Positions 23,280 to 35,304 of a stretch of DNA of 64,000 bases are shown here, in pieces. The stretch comes from Phyllostachys edulis (taxonomy: Eukaryota > Streptophyta > Magnoliopsida > Poales > Poaceae). Each line of letters starts with the position of its first letter. Within the stretch, counting starts at the first letter, position 1. Location of the stretch: the NCBI GenBank assembly GCA_036346405.1, contig CM070561.1, positions 9,036,441 through 9,100,440 on the forward strand. The letters are read 5' to 3'. The translations under genes and the position numbers were made by a program. The notes under the pieces are model-generated. The model was not told where the DNA came from. It worked only from the letters and a program-made list of their open reading frames with translations, and did no database searches.

Positions 23280-23660
23280 TGTTACTTAAAGTTACTCGAA
23301 GTGTGAAGCTCTCATGTATGAACAGGGGGATGTGAAACCGTATGAAGCAGTTCATAGCAATAGATGTCTCATGTATGAACAGGGGGATGTGAAAGCAGTT
23401 CATACGAACAATGAGAGCTTTCGTGTCATATGTGAAAGCTGGGGGATGTGAACAGGGGGATGTGAAAGCAGTTCAAGTAACTTTCGTGTCATATGTGAAA
23501 GCTGTCATCTTTTCGTCTTTTTTCAGTTCCTTGAAGTGTGAAAACTGTCATGTTTTAATTTTTCAGTTACCGCAATATGTTACTTTCGCAGCATGTTGTA
23601 AGTGTGAAAGCTGTCATCTTTTCATCTTTTTTCAGTTGCTGCGACATGTATAAATTGCTG
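23280..23660 (+). repeat. Short direct repeats between ORF1 and transposase
   Basis: Repeated use of CTCATGTATGAACAGGGGGA, GGGATGTGAAAGCAGTTCA, TTTCGTGTCATATGTGAAAG and AGCTGTCATCTTTTC in shuffled order, three to four copies each. The segment belongs to the Harbinger interior. Confidence 0.75.
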
Positions 23661-23707
23661 GAGTACGTGTGTCACAAACATCATTGGCTTTCTATTCTCC
23701 TCTCTAC

Positions 23708-25089
23708 ATGTCGCAGCAACCAGTTCCTCCTACCTCTGATCAAGGTGATAACCATGAAGAAGTCGACGACTTTGATCCTATTGAGGTGTTCACTGTGGAA
23801 GATTTTCTAGAAGAGGATGAAATATTAGAAGAATATAGAAACAAGATTGGAGAGGAATTGATGGCCAGTGTCGATGGAGAAGCATCAAGTGTTCCTCGAA
23901 GCCGTCGACAGAGTGGACCAAGAAGATATGTACCAAGAAATCGAGAAGCTGGTCATGATGACCTTGTCGCCAACTACTTCTCTGCAAATCCTATCTACAC
24001 CGACGAGATGTTCCGTAGGAGGTTCCGGATGAATAAGCCATTGTTCCTTCGCATCGTCGAAACTCTCGGTCAGTGGTCTCCTTATTTTACCCAAAGAGTT
24101 GATGCAATTGGTAGACATGGACATTCACCCCTTCAAAAGTGTACCGCTGCTATCCGGATGCTAGGATATGGCACGTCGGCTGACCAACTTGATGAGGTAT
24201 TGAAGATTGCCGCTAGCACGTCTTTGGAATGTCTAGGGAAATTTGCTAAAGGGGTGATCGAATGTTTTGGTGGAGAGTACTTGCGCCCTCCTAGGAGTGA
24301 TGAACTGGAAAAAATTTTACAGGAAAATGAATCTCGTGGTTTTCCAGGCATGATGGGAAGCATTGACTGTATGCATTGGGCATGGAAGAATTGTCCGAAA
24401 GGTTGGGCTGGCATGTTTACACGTGGTGACAAAGGTATTCCTACTATGATCCTCGAAGCGGTAGCATCACGAGATCTTCGCATATGGCATGCTTTCTTTG
24501 GTACGGCCGGGTCCCATAACGACATCAATGTCCTAAATAGGTCACCACTATTCATTGACACGCTAAAAGGAGAAGCTCCTTGAGTACAATACTATGTAAG
24601 CGGGACACGATGCGACCACGAGGATACTATCTTGCCGATAGAATATATCCAGAGTGGGCGGCCTTCATGAAGACAATACCAGCTCCTCAAACGGAAAAAG
24701 ACAAATTATTTGCACAGAAGCAAGAAGGGGCGAGGAAGGATGTTGAGTGCGCATTTGGCGTATTGCAGTCCCGTTTTGATATTGTTCGTCGTCCAGCACG
24801 GTTATGGAAGCAGGAGGATGTTATTAACATAATGCAAGCTTGTGTTATCCTTCATAATATGATAGTTGAAGATGAGAAGGAATTGGTTAAAATACCGTTG
24901 GACTTGAATGATAATCCAAGTGCAACGATTGTGCTGCCACCAGAAGTGAGTACTAGCAATAATCCTAATCTATGCTTCGCGGAGGTGCTTCGGAGGAATA
25001 GCGCTATCCGTGCTCGGCCAACACATAGACAACTCAAGAAGGATCTAGTTGAGCACATATGGCAGCGCTATGGGCACACTGATAATTAG
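23708..25089 (+). pseudogene. PIF/Harbinger DDE transposase (two lesions)
   Basis: About 460 codons from ATG 23708 (MSQQPVPP), the usual length for plant Harbinger nuclease (DDE_Tnp_4, PF13359 type). It has an acidic N-terminus, a helix-turn-helix-like region near residues 100-160 (MFRRRFRMNKPLFLRIVE), and all three catalytic residues: Asp in MGSIDCMHW, Asp in GSHNDINVLN and Glu in ARKDVECAFGVLQ. Only two disruptions are seen, both near 24580-24625: a TGA at 24581-24583 where the family usually has Arg (a CGA-to-TGA CpG change), and a single-base frame change a few codons later. The protein then continues to YGHTDN and a stop. Such a nuclease excises elements and inserts them at TAA/TTA. Confidence 0.9.
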
Positions 25090-25437
25090 ACCTACATTAT
25101 GTAATCGTTTCACATTTTATTTTTATTTATCACAACATTATATTATAGTATATATACATATATTAATATATCATATTATATTTATATATTGATGGTTTAA
25201 AAAGAAATATTGCATTTCCGTTTGTCTTATTCATGTGTGATCTCATTTGTATCAAGAAGCAACAAAATGGTATATAAAGATCTTATTCATGCTTGATCAT
25301 GGTTACATGCATGCATTAAAGAGTTTACAGACAGTCAAATAGATGACCCACTGTACAAGCTGTCTGTTTAGTTGTCTGTGTGCGAGTTTCTATAAACTTA
25401 CAGACAACACCTTGTCTGTGGGTTGTACGTGCCCTAA

Positions 25438-26866
25438 CATGCTGCTGCGCAACCAAATGAACACCTATGAAAGAGACTATGTAGTATGCCACCCGCGTCA
25501 TGTGGCTATTTGTCACACAGTTTGAGTCCGGCTAACTAAATACTAGGTTGGTTTATTTGCGATTTTTCCGAGATTTTTTACTAGGACCCTCGGTTGTTGA
25601 GCTTTAAAATGACTATGATAGCAAATGGCATACCTTCGGAAGAAAACACTCATAAAAGCCATCCGGGTAGCCTGTGTAGGTTAGCAGGCTGGCGTCTCAA
25701 GGGTATGTTATGGACAAGCTTCGAGAACCCAACCGATGCCATCAGAGGCTGAGAGCTTATCGTCTCTTGGAAGGGCCGCGAAGACCCATCTAGAGGTGAG
25801 TTCTCTGGTGGGGAAGACCCCAGCACTACTCTGCAGTTCTTCATTTCGCACGGATCAAGTTTATACTGGCATTATGGTGTGGTCAGGGGGAAAAAAATCA
25901 AATTGAAAACGGCCGATGAGGGTGGGTCAATGTTGTGTTTTAGCTAGTTCAAATGAGAAGAGAAGGCATTGAATCGATTCAATACATTAGAGGGGTCGAT
26001 TCCAACAAAAAAAATATATGGAGCTAGACTCTACTTAGGAGTCGATTCAAAGCATTAAACAACTTATATGAGCATTAAATAACTACATAGGAGAGAGTGC
26101 GGTTGAGAGAAGATATTATTAATTTTGTGGTTTTTTAATGTAATGTGGGTCCCAGTTATTAGTAAGAATTAGTTTAATACATTGGAGAAAAACAAGCTCA
26201 GCTCCTAAAATACTTACGTAGCATGACTTTGAATCGATATCGGTTCAATACACTAAAGATGCTCTAAAAGGTCACCTTTCTCGTTCAGAGGTCTGTTGAA
26301 ACTAAGTAACAACATGGAAAAACATCTTGTATATACATCATGCACCTTAAGGATATTTATTACATGAGTAAAATCTCCCGTTGATTAAATTAACATAACT
26401 ATGGTTGTGTTTAGACACTGCTTAGTAATTGAATATGAATTGGACATAAACATTGCTATAACAAGAGCTTGTCTATTTTGAACCGTAGTGTGGTAACATG
26501 GGTTACCACTGAAAGTAGGGAAAATGTATTTATAAATGATTGAGACTTGGGCGAGTGATTGGCTGAGATTGGTGTTATGTGCACGCTGTGGGCTTATGGG
26601 TTGATAAAGGGCTGAATCATGTGTTCCATTATAAACTACTAAGCCAAACAACCACAAGTCTAGTAGGGATAGACCTGACCATTACTTTATTTAGCCTCGG
26701 CATGAAAACCCACGCCCCTGGATACTACCATTCGAGAAGGGCCGTGACTCCCTAACAACAGAGGGTCCCTCACTGAAAATATACATGGTGAAGGGCATTC
26801 TAGGGGTGGCTTTGCGAGGACACTGTCCCAGTGTTGAGGGAGTACCCCCATCGGAGCAGGTCTAGT
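25438..26866. other. Intergenic DNA, possible small MITE at 26402-26657
   Basis: No coding signal. Imperfect inverted ends GGTTGTGTTTAG (26403) and CCAAACAACC (26644) could mark a hAT-like MITE, with no target duplication found. Near-palindromic ATTGAATCGATTCAATAC motifs occur at 25966 and 26230. The blocks at 25640-25860 and 26680-26860 have moderate GC content and are unassigned. Confidence 0.35.
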
Positions 26867-29800
26867 TGTCAAGACCCAAATATGCAAATCTGGACCCTCT
26901 GTGTATACTGCACTAGTCTAGGATCACGCTAGTGCACACAGTGTCAATATAAGTGAACATCATTCCACACATAGTGAATATAAGAATAAATGACTAATTT
27001 GAATAGTAAATAATTGTTATGACATTATGATCGAGTTTTACACTTATTAAGTCATGTAGGGTTAAGCACTAAGTAAAGAAACGACAGCGGAACAGAAGCA
27101 ACTCCAATAGGAACCCATCGACTTGCCATAGGCAACCGATTAGGATCAAGGCCTAGCGATGAACCTCCTCAAAAGCAAGCGAAGACTCCTCTACTTTAGT
27201 TGAATGATGATTGCAGCAAGAATAAATACTCTGAGTACTCAACAAGTTGTATCACAGAATGCAATCATAGATGATAGCTTATTTCAAAGGAAATGACTTC
27301 TATGGTAATTTTGCAAAATCAACACTTGCATTTGAATACAAATAGTAGATTGAAAGTGTAATTTAAAACAAATAACCATCATAAGTTAACAAGTATTTCA
27401 CAAAGCTCACATAGCCTAATTAATTTATTTCACACAGCCATATGAGTTAATTCACACAGCTATCCCTCCCAATTGTTCTTGTGAAAATATACTCCTCGTG
27501 TGAAATCCCCGAGGATGTTCATGACCGCGGACGCGGCTATTCGAATAGATTGATTAACACTTTCCAGGGGTTGTACACTTTACCCACACGATATAACCAG
27601 TGTAGCTAGCACCAATCATAACAAAACCTTTTCGAAACATCATCTCAATAATTGACCCTCCCGATGTCCATACCGTCGACCCAACCTGACTTGTTGGTCC
27701 AACGCACACCGTTGGACTTGGAGATGGCGAACGATCATAAGTGTGACCTGAACACAGTAGTACACACCTTTACCCTAGCACACAGTCTAACTAACTGCCT
27801 GGGTAGTCAATGTCGAGACTCCGTAACTTATTAAGTTAGGCTTGTCCCATACCAGGCATGTGGTCATACAGTTATAGCTCAGTTCAATGGCACACAAAGT
27901 TAAGTCCTTAATTGACCAAAGCGGGACTGCCAACTTCTACTAAGTTACCAAGATTCACATTTTTCAAGCACACAGCTCCACCATATCACAATTCTTTCTA
28001 CCTACCATGGTCTAAATCTCTTCCCACCCTGTTGGTTAAGTGCAACAAATGATATCAATGAGTGACAACATACACACACACACAGTCTTTCCACAAAGAA
28101 GTTCTACAATCACTTAGTCAATTGTAGGTATGCACTTCAAACTAATATCAATGGCCCATTGCATGGCTAAGCGTACTAATCGTGTCTAACCAACCCATGT
28201 TGGTGCTATGATAATACCAACTAGTAATTAACCAAACTAGGGTGACAAAAGATCATGGTAATACAATGAGCAAGGTGGATATAATCAAGTAGGTTAGTTA
28301 ATCCCAAAGTATTAAAGAATTTAATAATTGGAATAACAAGCAATAGTTTGAATCAAAGTAATTTTTGAAACCTGGGTGCAACATGGTCAAAGCACAACTT
28401 GCCTTGAAATAAGTCTTGGCGCTGGTCTTGGGCTTGATCATCTCCTTCCTCGAATGCTTCCGGAGTATCAACGTCTACTCGCAAACGACAACGAAAACAC
28501 AAATAAATACAAAATAGAGCAACAAATGAACTCCAAAAATTAAATAAAAATCACATGAAGGTAGATCTTGAATTTAGATCAATTTAGAGACTTGAATGGG
28601 CTCAATCGGAGTTCGTATGAGAAAGAACAGACTCTTGGGAGTTTGTCGTATAAGAAAATTAAAGAAAAAGAAAAGGGAGAGAGAAAACTGACTGGTGGGA
28701 CCCATTCGGAAATTGAATATCGAAAATTAAAGAAATTCTTAAAAATAGGAATAGAAGCTAATAGGTGGGACCCATGGTCTATAGACCGTGTCCATGGACT
28801 TGGTCCACAGGTTTATGGCTTAGAGGTCTATAGCATAGGATCTTGACATATGGGGTCCACATGTCAGTGGCTCAGTCCACCGTGGACTAGGTCCATGCTA
28901 ACTGGGTCTAGGGTTTTGGCGTGGGTGGCAGTTGAGGTAGCGGTGGGTGTATACATGGCAGTGAGGTGGTGGTGACAATGCAACACCTGGGTGGACACCT
29001 GGACGAGGGGGATGACGTGGTGACAACACGGTGTGGGGCTAACATGGAGTGGGCTGGCGTTGGCATGGCACCAGGTGGCAGCATAGTGGCAGCGACGTAG
29101 GCGGCCACGTTGACTGAGATCGACGATGAACGACGACGAAAGGAGGGCAGCTTCGGCAGGATGGAGCTCTGGCGAATTCATACCTTAGCTCAGATGCGAC
29201 AGTGGGGGTTGGTGAGGGGGTCAACGGTGGTGAGGGCGACGACAGTGGCTCGCGTCAATGGCGAGACGGCGGAGGAAGGCTCTATCGAGGTTTTCGATGC
29301 GCGCATCGTGCTCCTAGTGTCAAGATGATGCGACCAGGTCATGTGCGAAACCCAACAGTCATCGGATGCGACCGACGATGATAAAAGGGCGGTGGCGATG
29401 ATCTGGCTCATGGCACGACAGCGCTTCTGGCGAGCCGAGTGAAAGCAAAGAACAGCAGGATAAGCGGCGGTGTGATCTTGGCGGCGATGAGGAGGCCAGA
29501 GGCTCAATGGATATGGTGGAAGACGGAGATAGAGGGCTTGGAGTAGATGGCTACGAGGGTGGCATGAAATCGATCTCCGTGGCGACTAGGCTAGGGTTTT
29601 GGGTGGCGGCGAGCGTAGTGGATGAGGAAGCTAAGGGCGACGACCCTTTTTATTGCGCGGGTGACAGAGAGAGTCTCTGGCGCGCATGCCAAGAAAACCC
29701 AAGGCAGCGGTGGTGTCCGAGCTGGACGAGGCTTGGAGCAATGAACAGGAACAGAGCGGGGTCCACATGTCGTGATGGTCCTTTGGGGAGAGTTAACCGC

Positions 29801-30208
29801 CTTGACACCACCATGGTGGCGGTGGGGCGAGGAGTAGAAATGAAATTTTGGGTGGACTAGGCCGAAAGAGGAGGAAATGGGTCACGGGAATAGGAAAGCG
29901 GTCCATTGGAATTTCCTAGATTTTAATTAGTTTTTCTATTTTAGAAAATACAAAAATCCAAATGGCAAATTAAAAATAGCAAATGAACTCAGAATATTCC
30001 CAAAAAAAATATGGAAAATACTTCCGAGCACAAAGAAATAAAATAAAATAATTTTGGAATTAATTGATGTTCATATTAGCCACATTAAATTGTGTTGACT
30101 TGTAAAAGTCCCATTTAAGCTTTATTATTTCAACAAAAAATAGTGAAATTTTTCAGAGGGCTAAAGTACACAAAAAGGTTTTTGAAACTATAAATTTGGG
30201 GTGTTACA
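26867..30208 (-). repeat. Long LTR (3.3 kb) of a TGTAACACC-type gypsy element
   Basis: On the plus strand it runs from TGTCAAGACCC to GGGGTGTTACA. On the minus (sense) strand it begins TGTAACACCCC, directly after a purine tract (AAGAGGGAGG) and the 3' end of a pol gene. The interior has a GC-rich block at 28860-29860 whose ORFs match nothing known to me, and an AT-rich outer third. The motif GGCAACCGATTAGGATCAAGG (27127) is shared with the long LTR at 47488-54148. Confidence 0.65.
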
Positions 30209-30239
30209 AACCTCCCTCTTAAAGTGATCTCAACCCTGA

Positions 30240-30555
30240 TATTCAGGCTAGCTTGAGAAAAGACTTGGAAACTCAGCCTTCAGCTCCTCTACGCTTGATT
30301 GCTCCACTGAACCTTGCAAAAGCGGACGGTTTTGCTTTTGGTGAAATGCTCTGCCACATCCAAAATCTTGCTCTTTGTAGGTGAGATCCTCTTTCAACTC
30401 AATTGAATCCAAGGGAGTCTACTTGGTTGGCACACTGAAAGCTGATACACTACGAGACATGAAAGACACCATGTACTCCTACTAACGACTACGACAACTC
30501 AAGCTGGTAAGCAAGTTCTCCTCTACGCTTCACAATCCTAAAAGGACCAACATAC
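30240..30555 (-). pseudogene. 3' end of gypsy pol (integrase C-terminal region), fragment
   Basis: The minus strand reads YVGPFRIVKRRGELAYQLEL from 30555, the conserved stretch at the end of chromovirus-type integrase, followed by VHGVFHVS and then stops. Only about 350 bp of coding region remain between two long LTRs. The rest of the element is missing. Confidence 0.75.
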
Positions 30556-30559
30556 CTAG

Positions 30560-31502
30560 TGTAACATCCCAAGTTCTGGAGTTTATTTGAAGCATTTAAA
30601 AATAAAAATAACCATTTGAATTTTCATGGTTCAGTAAAAGCTTAATTTGAATTTTTAGAAATAAAAATGATTTAATATGAATAATCTAAACTTTAAGTAA
30701 ATTAAAAGTTGTCTTATTTGGGTTCGTTTAGTTCGAAAGAATCTTTTGGAATTTTTTAGGAATTTTTGGAGTTTATTTGCTATTTCTTTGAGCTCTATTT
30801 TATTTAAATCAATTTCCTAAATTCAGAAATCCTCTTTTTCTAGATTTTCTCTTTTGGGCTGATTTCTTATTCTTTCGGCCCATTTCCTTTTTCTTTCTCG
30901 CCGGCTGTTTTTATTTCCTTCCTTTTATCTTTCTTTTTCTCCGTCGGCTAGCCTGCTTTCTTCTTTTTTTTCTCGCTTAAGCCCATTAACCGCTCCTCTT
31001 TCCCCTCCTCCTCCTTCCTTTCTTCGCTGACTCCGAGTCCGCCTCCCGTATGCCAAGCCGCCGACCTCAACTTGTATTCTCTCACTCTAGGGCTTTATAA
31101 GCCACCCAACCAGCCTCACAAGAATCATCTCGAGATCCTCATCCAAATCCCCAAAGTGCTGCCACCAGATTCATCTTCGTCTAGTCGGATTTCGCTAAAG
31201 GAACTATGCACCTCCGTGTGGAGCTTTTTCACGTGTTTCGAAGCCGGCCAACATCCTTCGTCCGTGCCACCATCGCCATTGAGTTCGCGTGTCCACGTTC
31301 TATGTCGTGTTGCCATCATCTTCGCTAGAGTGTCACCGAGCCGCCACCGACCTCATCCTTCCCAAAGCCAGTCGCCGCCTCCACCATTGATCTTCTCACC
31401 GGTGAGCTCCCTTGCTCCCTCGTGCGTGTCATAGTGCGTTCTCGTTCCTACTCCTCCAATTCCCTCTCTCTCTGGTGAAGACCCGCCACCACCCACCTCT
31501 CT
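30560..31502 (+). repeat. Long gypsy-type LTR, first part (continues at 42237)
   Basis: Begins TGTAACATCCC on the plus strand, opposite in sense to the LTR at 26867-30208. It has a TATA-like CTTTATAAGCC at 31091 followed by a CT- and GC-rich transcribed region. It is interrupted at 31503 by the 10.7-kb CACTA element and resumes after it. Confidence 0.6.
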
Positions 31503-32045
31503 CACTACTACAAAAAGGCTAATACTGGACGCTTCATCACAGACGTTGACCAAAACCATCTGTATTACATCCAATCATAGACGGTTTGGGTTTAGAGACC
31601 GTGTGTGTTATTGGTTGCGCTAAAAACCATCTATGAAGAGGTAATATCACAGACAGCTCATATTGAAAATCATCTGTGAAGTATCACAGACGATTCTAAA
31701 CACAAACCGTCTGTGATAATTGTATACTTCACATATGGTTATAAACACGAACTGTCTGTTTAGACTTCACAGATGGTTTTTATCTATAATTGTCTATGAT
31801 AATATCACTTTAGCTCCCCGATGAGTTTCTTAGTTGTTGTCATCATCGATGCATCTCTTTGCTCACATCAATGCCGCTTCGTTTCCCCAATGAGTCTCTT
31901 CGTCTCATGCGCTGAATTTATTCCTTGTTTTATAAAAATAATAATCCACCATCGAAGATGATCATCCGGACATCACACTATACGTACCTCAATCCCATCG
32001 CTCTACGATCAAAGCATTAATCATACGTATACGTAGCGATCACGG

Positions 32046-32763
32046 AGCATGACGGCAGGACCAAGGCAAGGCGGTCAGCGATTGCCATCGCTCTTCCTCA
32101 CGATGTCGTCGTCGACATTGTCAGCCACGTGGCCACAAGCTCTCCTCAGCCTATGGCTGACCTCTGCAGCCTACGGGCCACATATGTACGTATTTATACT
32201 TACAAAAATACGTACTACTATTTATTCTAACATTGTTGGACAACGAGCGCTACCTTGCCATCGTCAACCACCTGGTCGGCGCCGGCAACCCGAAGGCCTG
32301 CTTCATCGTCGGCCTCGCGCTTGACTTCGTGCACCAGGACATGCAGCGCAGCCTCGTGTGCCTCGAGCGGGCGGCCGATGCTGGCCACAAGGCCGCGGCC
32401 TATGTGCTCGGCCTCCTCCTCTACACGGTCGGTGAGGCGAGCGACGTTGGGAAGCACTACATCAGCCAGTCGAGAAGCGAGCGGCCCGGCGGCAGTCTTG
32501 AGGCGACGCCAGAAGGACCAACCGGGAGTGTAGGCGGTGCCGGAGGCTCGCTGCGGACGCGGTTATAGGAGGCGGTGTGGAAGAAGATGACCAGGCCACT
32601 GGGCCAGGTGTGGGCGCTGTCGGACGACGGCCACCAGTGCACGAGCACCGGCTGCGGTGTGACAGAAGGGTGGGACAACTACGTCGTTTTCTATAGCGAT
32701 GACTGGAGGATTAGGCATGAGTATGCCAAGTTCTTTGCACAGGTGTTAAACTACTCACCGTAA
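32046..32763 (+). pseudogene. Captured F-box protein gene fragment in CACTA
   Basis: The first block encodes ALPHDVVVDIVSHVATSS and MADLCSLRATY (about 32080-32184), an F-box-like N-terminus, and ends at a GTACGT donor. The second block from 32232 encodes NPKACFIVGLALDF, then LERAADAGHKAAAYVLGLLL, the Sel1-like helical repeat found in the large grass F-box group related to At2g35280. After a stop and frame change a C-terminal piece follows (32570-32763: TGCGVTEGWDNYVVFYSDDW...EYAKFFAQVL). The GC-rich codons contrast with the surrounding AT-rich DNA. No intact protein is encoded. Confidence 0.7.
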
Positions 32764-32963
32764 AATTAATTACAATCACATGATGACATTAATTACTAAC
32801 CGATAAAAATAAGTATATCCCTTTGTCTTCAATTTTACTGTTTATTACCCTATAATTTACTTATTTATTGCGAAGTAGGTACCTCATGTGGTTATGTACC
32901 CGTGACTTGTTTTAATTAGTTAAGTGCATGGAGAACACCAAAAACGCTACGCCCCATGCTAGT

Positions 32964-33075
32964 AAAAAAATGGTTCTATATTGGAACCATATCACAAACG
33001 GTTCTACATTGAAACCGTCTATGATAAATATTTATCACAGACAATTCTATATTGGAACCGTTTGTGATGTCCAAC
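32964..33075. repeat. CACTA subterminal-type repeats
   Basis: Alternating ATATTGGAACC and TCACAAACGG/CCGTTTGTGAT units, the same kind as at the element's ends but in its interior. It may mark the edge of a smaller CACTA nested or rearranged here. Confidence 0.5.
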
Positions 33076-33084
33076 CCTATTTAT

Positions 33085-33440
33085 ATTCGGTCTCTAGGGT
33101 TTGCCCACGCCCCCTACTCAAATGATTAGTTTTGTCGCGACGCGCTAGGGTTTGGGCTCCCACATCTTCCTGAGCCCAACGCCGCCTCCTCCTCGAGCTA
33201 CTTAGCGCGCCTCCTCCCCCGAGCCCGCCGCCTCCTCCCCGAGCCCAGGCCACCGCCTCCCCGAACCAAGCACCCCTCCTCCCTTGAGCCCGACGCGCTC
33301 GCCGAGAGGCGTCACTGGCTTCCTCGACAATGCCTCCTCCTCGAGCCCAGCACGCCTCCTCCCCCCTGAGCACAAGCCACCACCTCCTCCTCCAGCCCGT
33401 CTCCTCCTCCCTGAGCCCGAGCCATCGCCTCTTGTCAACC
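33085..33440. other. GC-rich low-complexity block
   Basis: Irregular repeats of CCTCCTCC(C)CGAGCCC. Translations on either strand are G/R/A- or P/S-rich and resemble no known protein. Confidence 0.5.
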
Positions 33441-33628
33441 CTTTGTGAGTTGTTTGTGTTTTTTAGAATTGATTTACTTTACTAATTGTGTTGTGCTAGT
33501 TGTATTTAAATCTGTCTTGATGCTATTGATTGCCTTCTATCTTTCGTGGTATGAATCCTCTAAAACTAAGTAATCTAACATGATTTTACAATCTCCTAGC
33601 ATCCATTCATAATCCTATGAAACCAAAT

Positions 33629-33942
33629 TGTCACGTGTGACATGAAAACTAACGAGGATTAAAACCTCTATGTATTATTTTAATACATAATAAAAGACCA
33701 TACATCTTCATGATCGTAACCCCTAAGGCTAACAACCTCACTGGTCGTAAGGATTCCAGAGGTTACATAATGGGTACCCTGGTCGGACAAGGTCCTGTGC
33801 CTAGTCTCTGACCAGGTAGCTACTCGGAAAAGCAACAAACTAGTATCTTAACCGTGTGATGAATGGAACACATGCTGTATATTCCAAACCAAGCGGTGTT
33901 ATATAATCCTAAGACACTAACAACAACCGCCATACGGTTGGG
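33629..33942 (+). repeat. 5' LTR, 3' part missing
   Basis: 33683-33942 matches 40143-40399 (CGTAACCCCTAAGGCTAACA..., GGTTACATAATGGGTACC..., ATTCCAAACCA). It stops at GGTTGGG where a copia LTR begins. Confidence 0.75.
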
Positions 33943-34736
33943 TGTTGTTTGGCTACGGGTAGGCTACGATAGCAACAAATAAAAATTTCTACTACGCAAA
34001 CCAGGAAGCCAAGCAAGTAGATGATCACAGATCGTTACCACTAGACGCGCAGAGTGGCGGAAGAAGGGTTGGAGTAGCCTGGTCCAATGTAGAGCGCATT
34101 GATGTAGTGGTCGTAGTCGATCGTCCAGCGTCCTCGCGAGTCTATCGTCTCCTCCAGCAACCTCTGCAGTTCCTTGTGAAGATCGCGGATCGTTCTCAAG
34201 CGCAATAGTCGCCGTAGTGCCTCTACAGTATCCACACGTCCAGGGAAGGAACAACCGTACGCTAGTGTACTAGCACCAAGTCGCACGGTAGAGCTCTCAA
34301 GAAGATGGCGGCTAGGGTTTCAGTAGAGCAACTTACGTCAACTTGTTTGTTCACTTTCCCAATAGCCTCATGCATCTCCTTATATAGTGCTCGTGACGAA
34401 TCCTATCCGAACACATTTGATGAATCGTATCCGTACTGGTTTGTTACAACCCGTTAAGTGTGTGACCCTGTAGGTTCATGCGTAATCGGTTGTGACTTGG
34501 AAACCCTTTCCAATCACGGGTCGTAGCAGCTCCTAGTAGAACATAGCGATTCCCGAATACACACAAATTATATCGGATGAACCTTAATACAATATGATCT
34601 ACGACCAGGTCCTCATCACTTACGACCATGTCCTATCTCTATACAACCAGTTCGTATTTGGTCATGACTAGTTCGTAACTCCTTACAACCAGGTTACGAT
34701 CACTCTGTGACTACATTCGACCAGTCTACGTCTAGC
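33943..34736 (-). repeat. Copia LTR, truncated
   Basis: Begins TGTTG and then GGGTAGGCTACGATAGCAAC, matching the solo LTR from 38213 onward in the same orientation. It breaks off at ...CGACCAGTCTACG, so about half of the LTR is present. Confidence 0.8.
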
Positions 34737-35304
34737 TCTGTCGTAGCTAAAAGACTAGACAATGAGTACGGAGGGTACCCCGTACCCTTTGTCTTGGGAG
34801 AAGAACCAAAGAGAGAGGAGCCAAAGACCTGTATGAGTATGTGTATTGCTTGTATATGAATCAGAGAGCCCCCCTTACATGCCCATGGGGCTTTACTTAT
34901 AGGGGGCAAGAAGGGACATTTACCTTCTTGCCCCCATAGGCGAGAGAGGAAGAGAGGGCATTTTAGGTACATCTGCCTAAAATACACTATACAGACTAGG
35001 TTTACACATGTACAGCATCCTTGACGGCACATCGGTATTCCTGACAACTCTAGGGTGCGGGGCACCCCTAGGTGCCCTGCTACGACAAATCCCTCGTTTG
35101 TGTGGGGCGAGGTCGTGAGGACAGATCCTGTGATCCCGAGGGGCGAGCGGACGCAATCCTGTTGCCTCCGGCCCCTCGGGAGTCGGGATACTCCGAGAGA
35201 TCCAGAGCCGGCTGAAGGCGGAGCCCTGAGGGGGCTCCGGAAGCAGCCGGTGGCAGGGCGCCGATGGTGTGCCGGAGGAAAATCCATGTCAGGGCCACCC
35301 TGCT

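Larger units (their letters stand above)
20584..25434 (+). mobile_element. PIF/Harbinger DNA transposon, nearly complete
   Basis: Perfect 13-bp terminal inverted repeats, GGGCACGTACAAC at the left and GTTGTACGTGCCC at the right. They are flanked by a 3-bp TAA duplication (20581-20583 and 25435-25437), diagnostic of the superfamily. The 4851-bp interior carries the two genes expected of an autonomous element, a Myb-like ORF1 and a DDE transposase, both on the plus strand. A GC-rich 5' part (20640-21330) with CGG runs precedes ORF1 and probably acts as leader or first exon. The transposase has few lesions; ORF1 has more. This copy is no longer autonomous. Confidence 0.95.

Noticed and set aside
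28864..29860. GC-rich ORFs in the long LTR as a captured gene
   Set aside because: Unlike 58126-59290, no recognisable motif appears in any frame, so capture cannot be claimed from sequence alone.
30556..30560. CTAGT next to the pol remnant matches CTAGT left of the LTR at 26867, suggesting a target duplication
   Set aside because: The right position is inside pol and overlaps the first base of the next LTR, so it cannot be the end of an LTR element. A 5-bp match is expected by chance often enough.
31072..31434. 120-codon plus-strand ORF
   Set aside because: Serine/proline-rich, no domain, and located in the transcribed part of a long LTR just after its TATA-like element.
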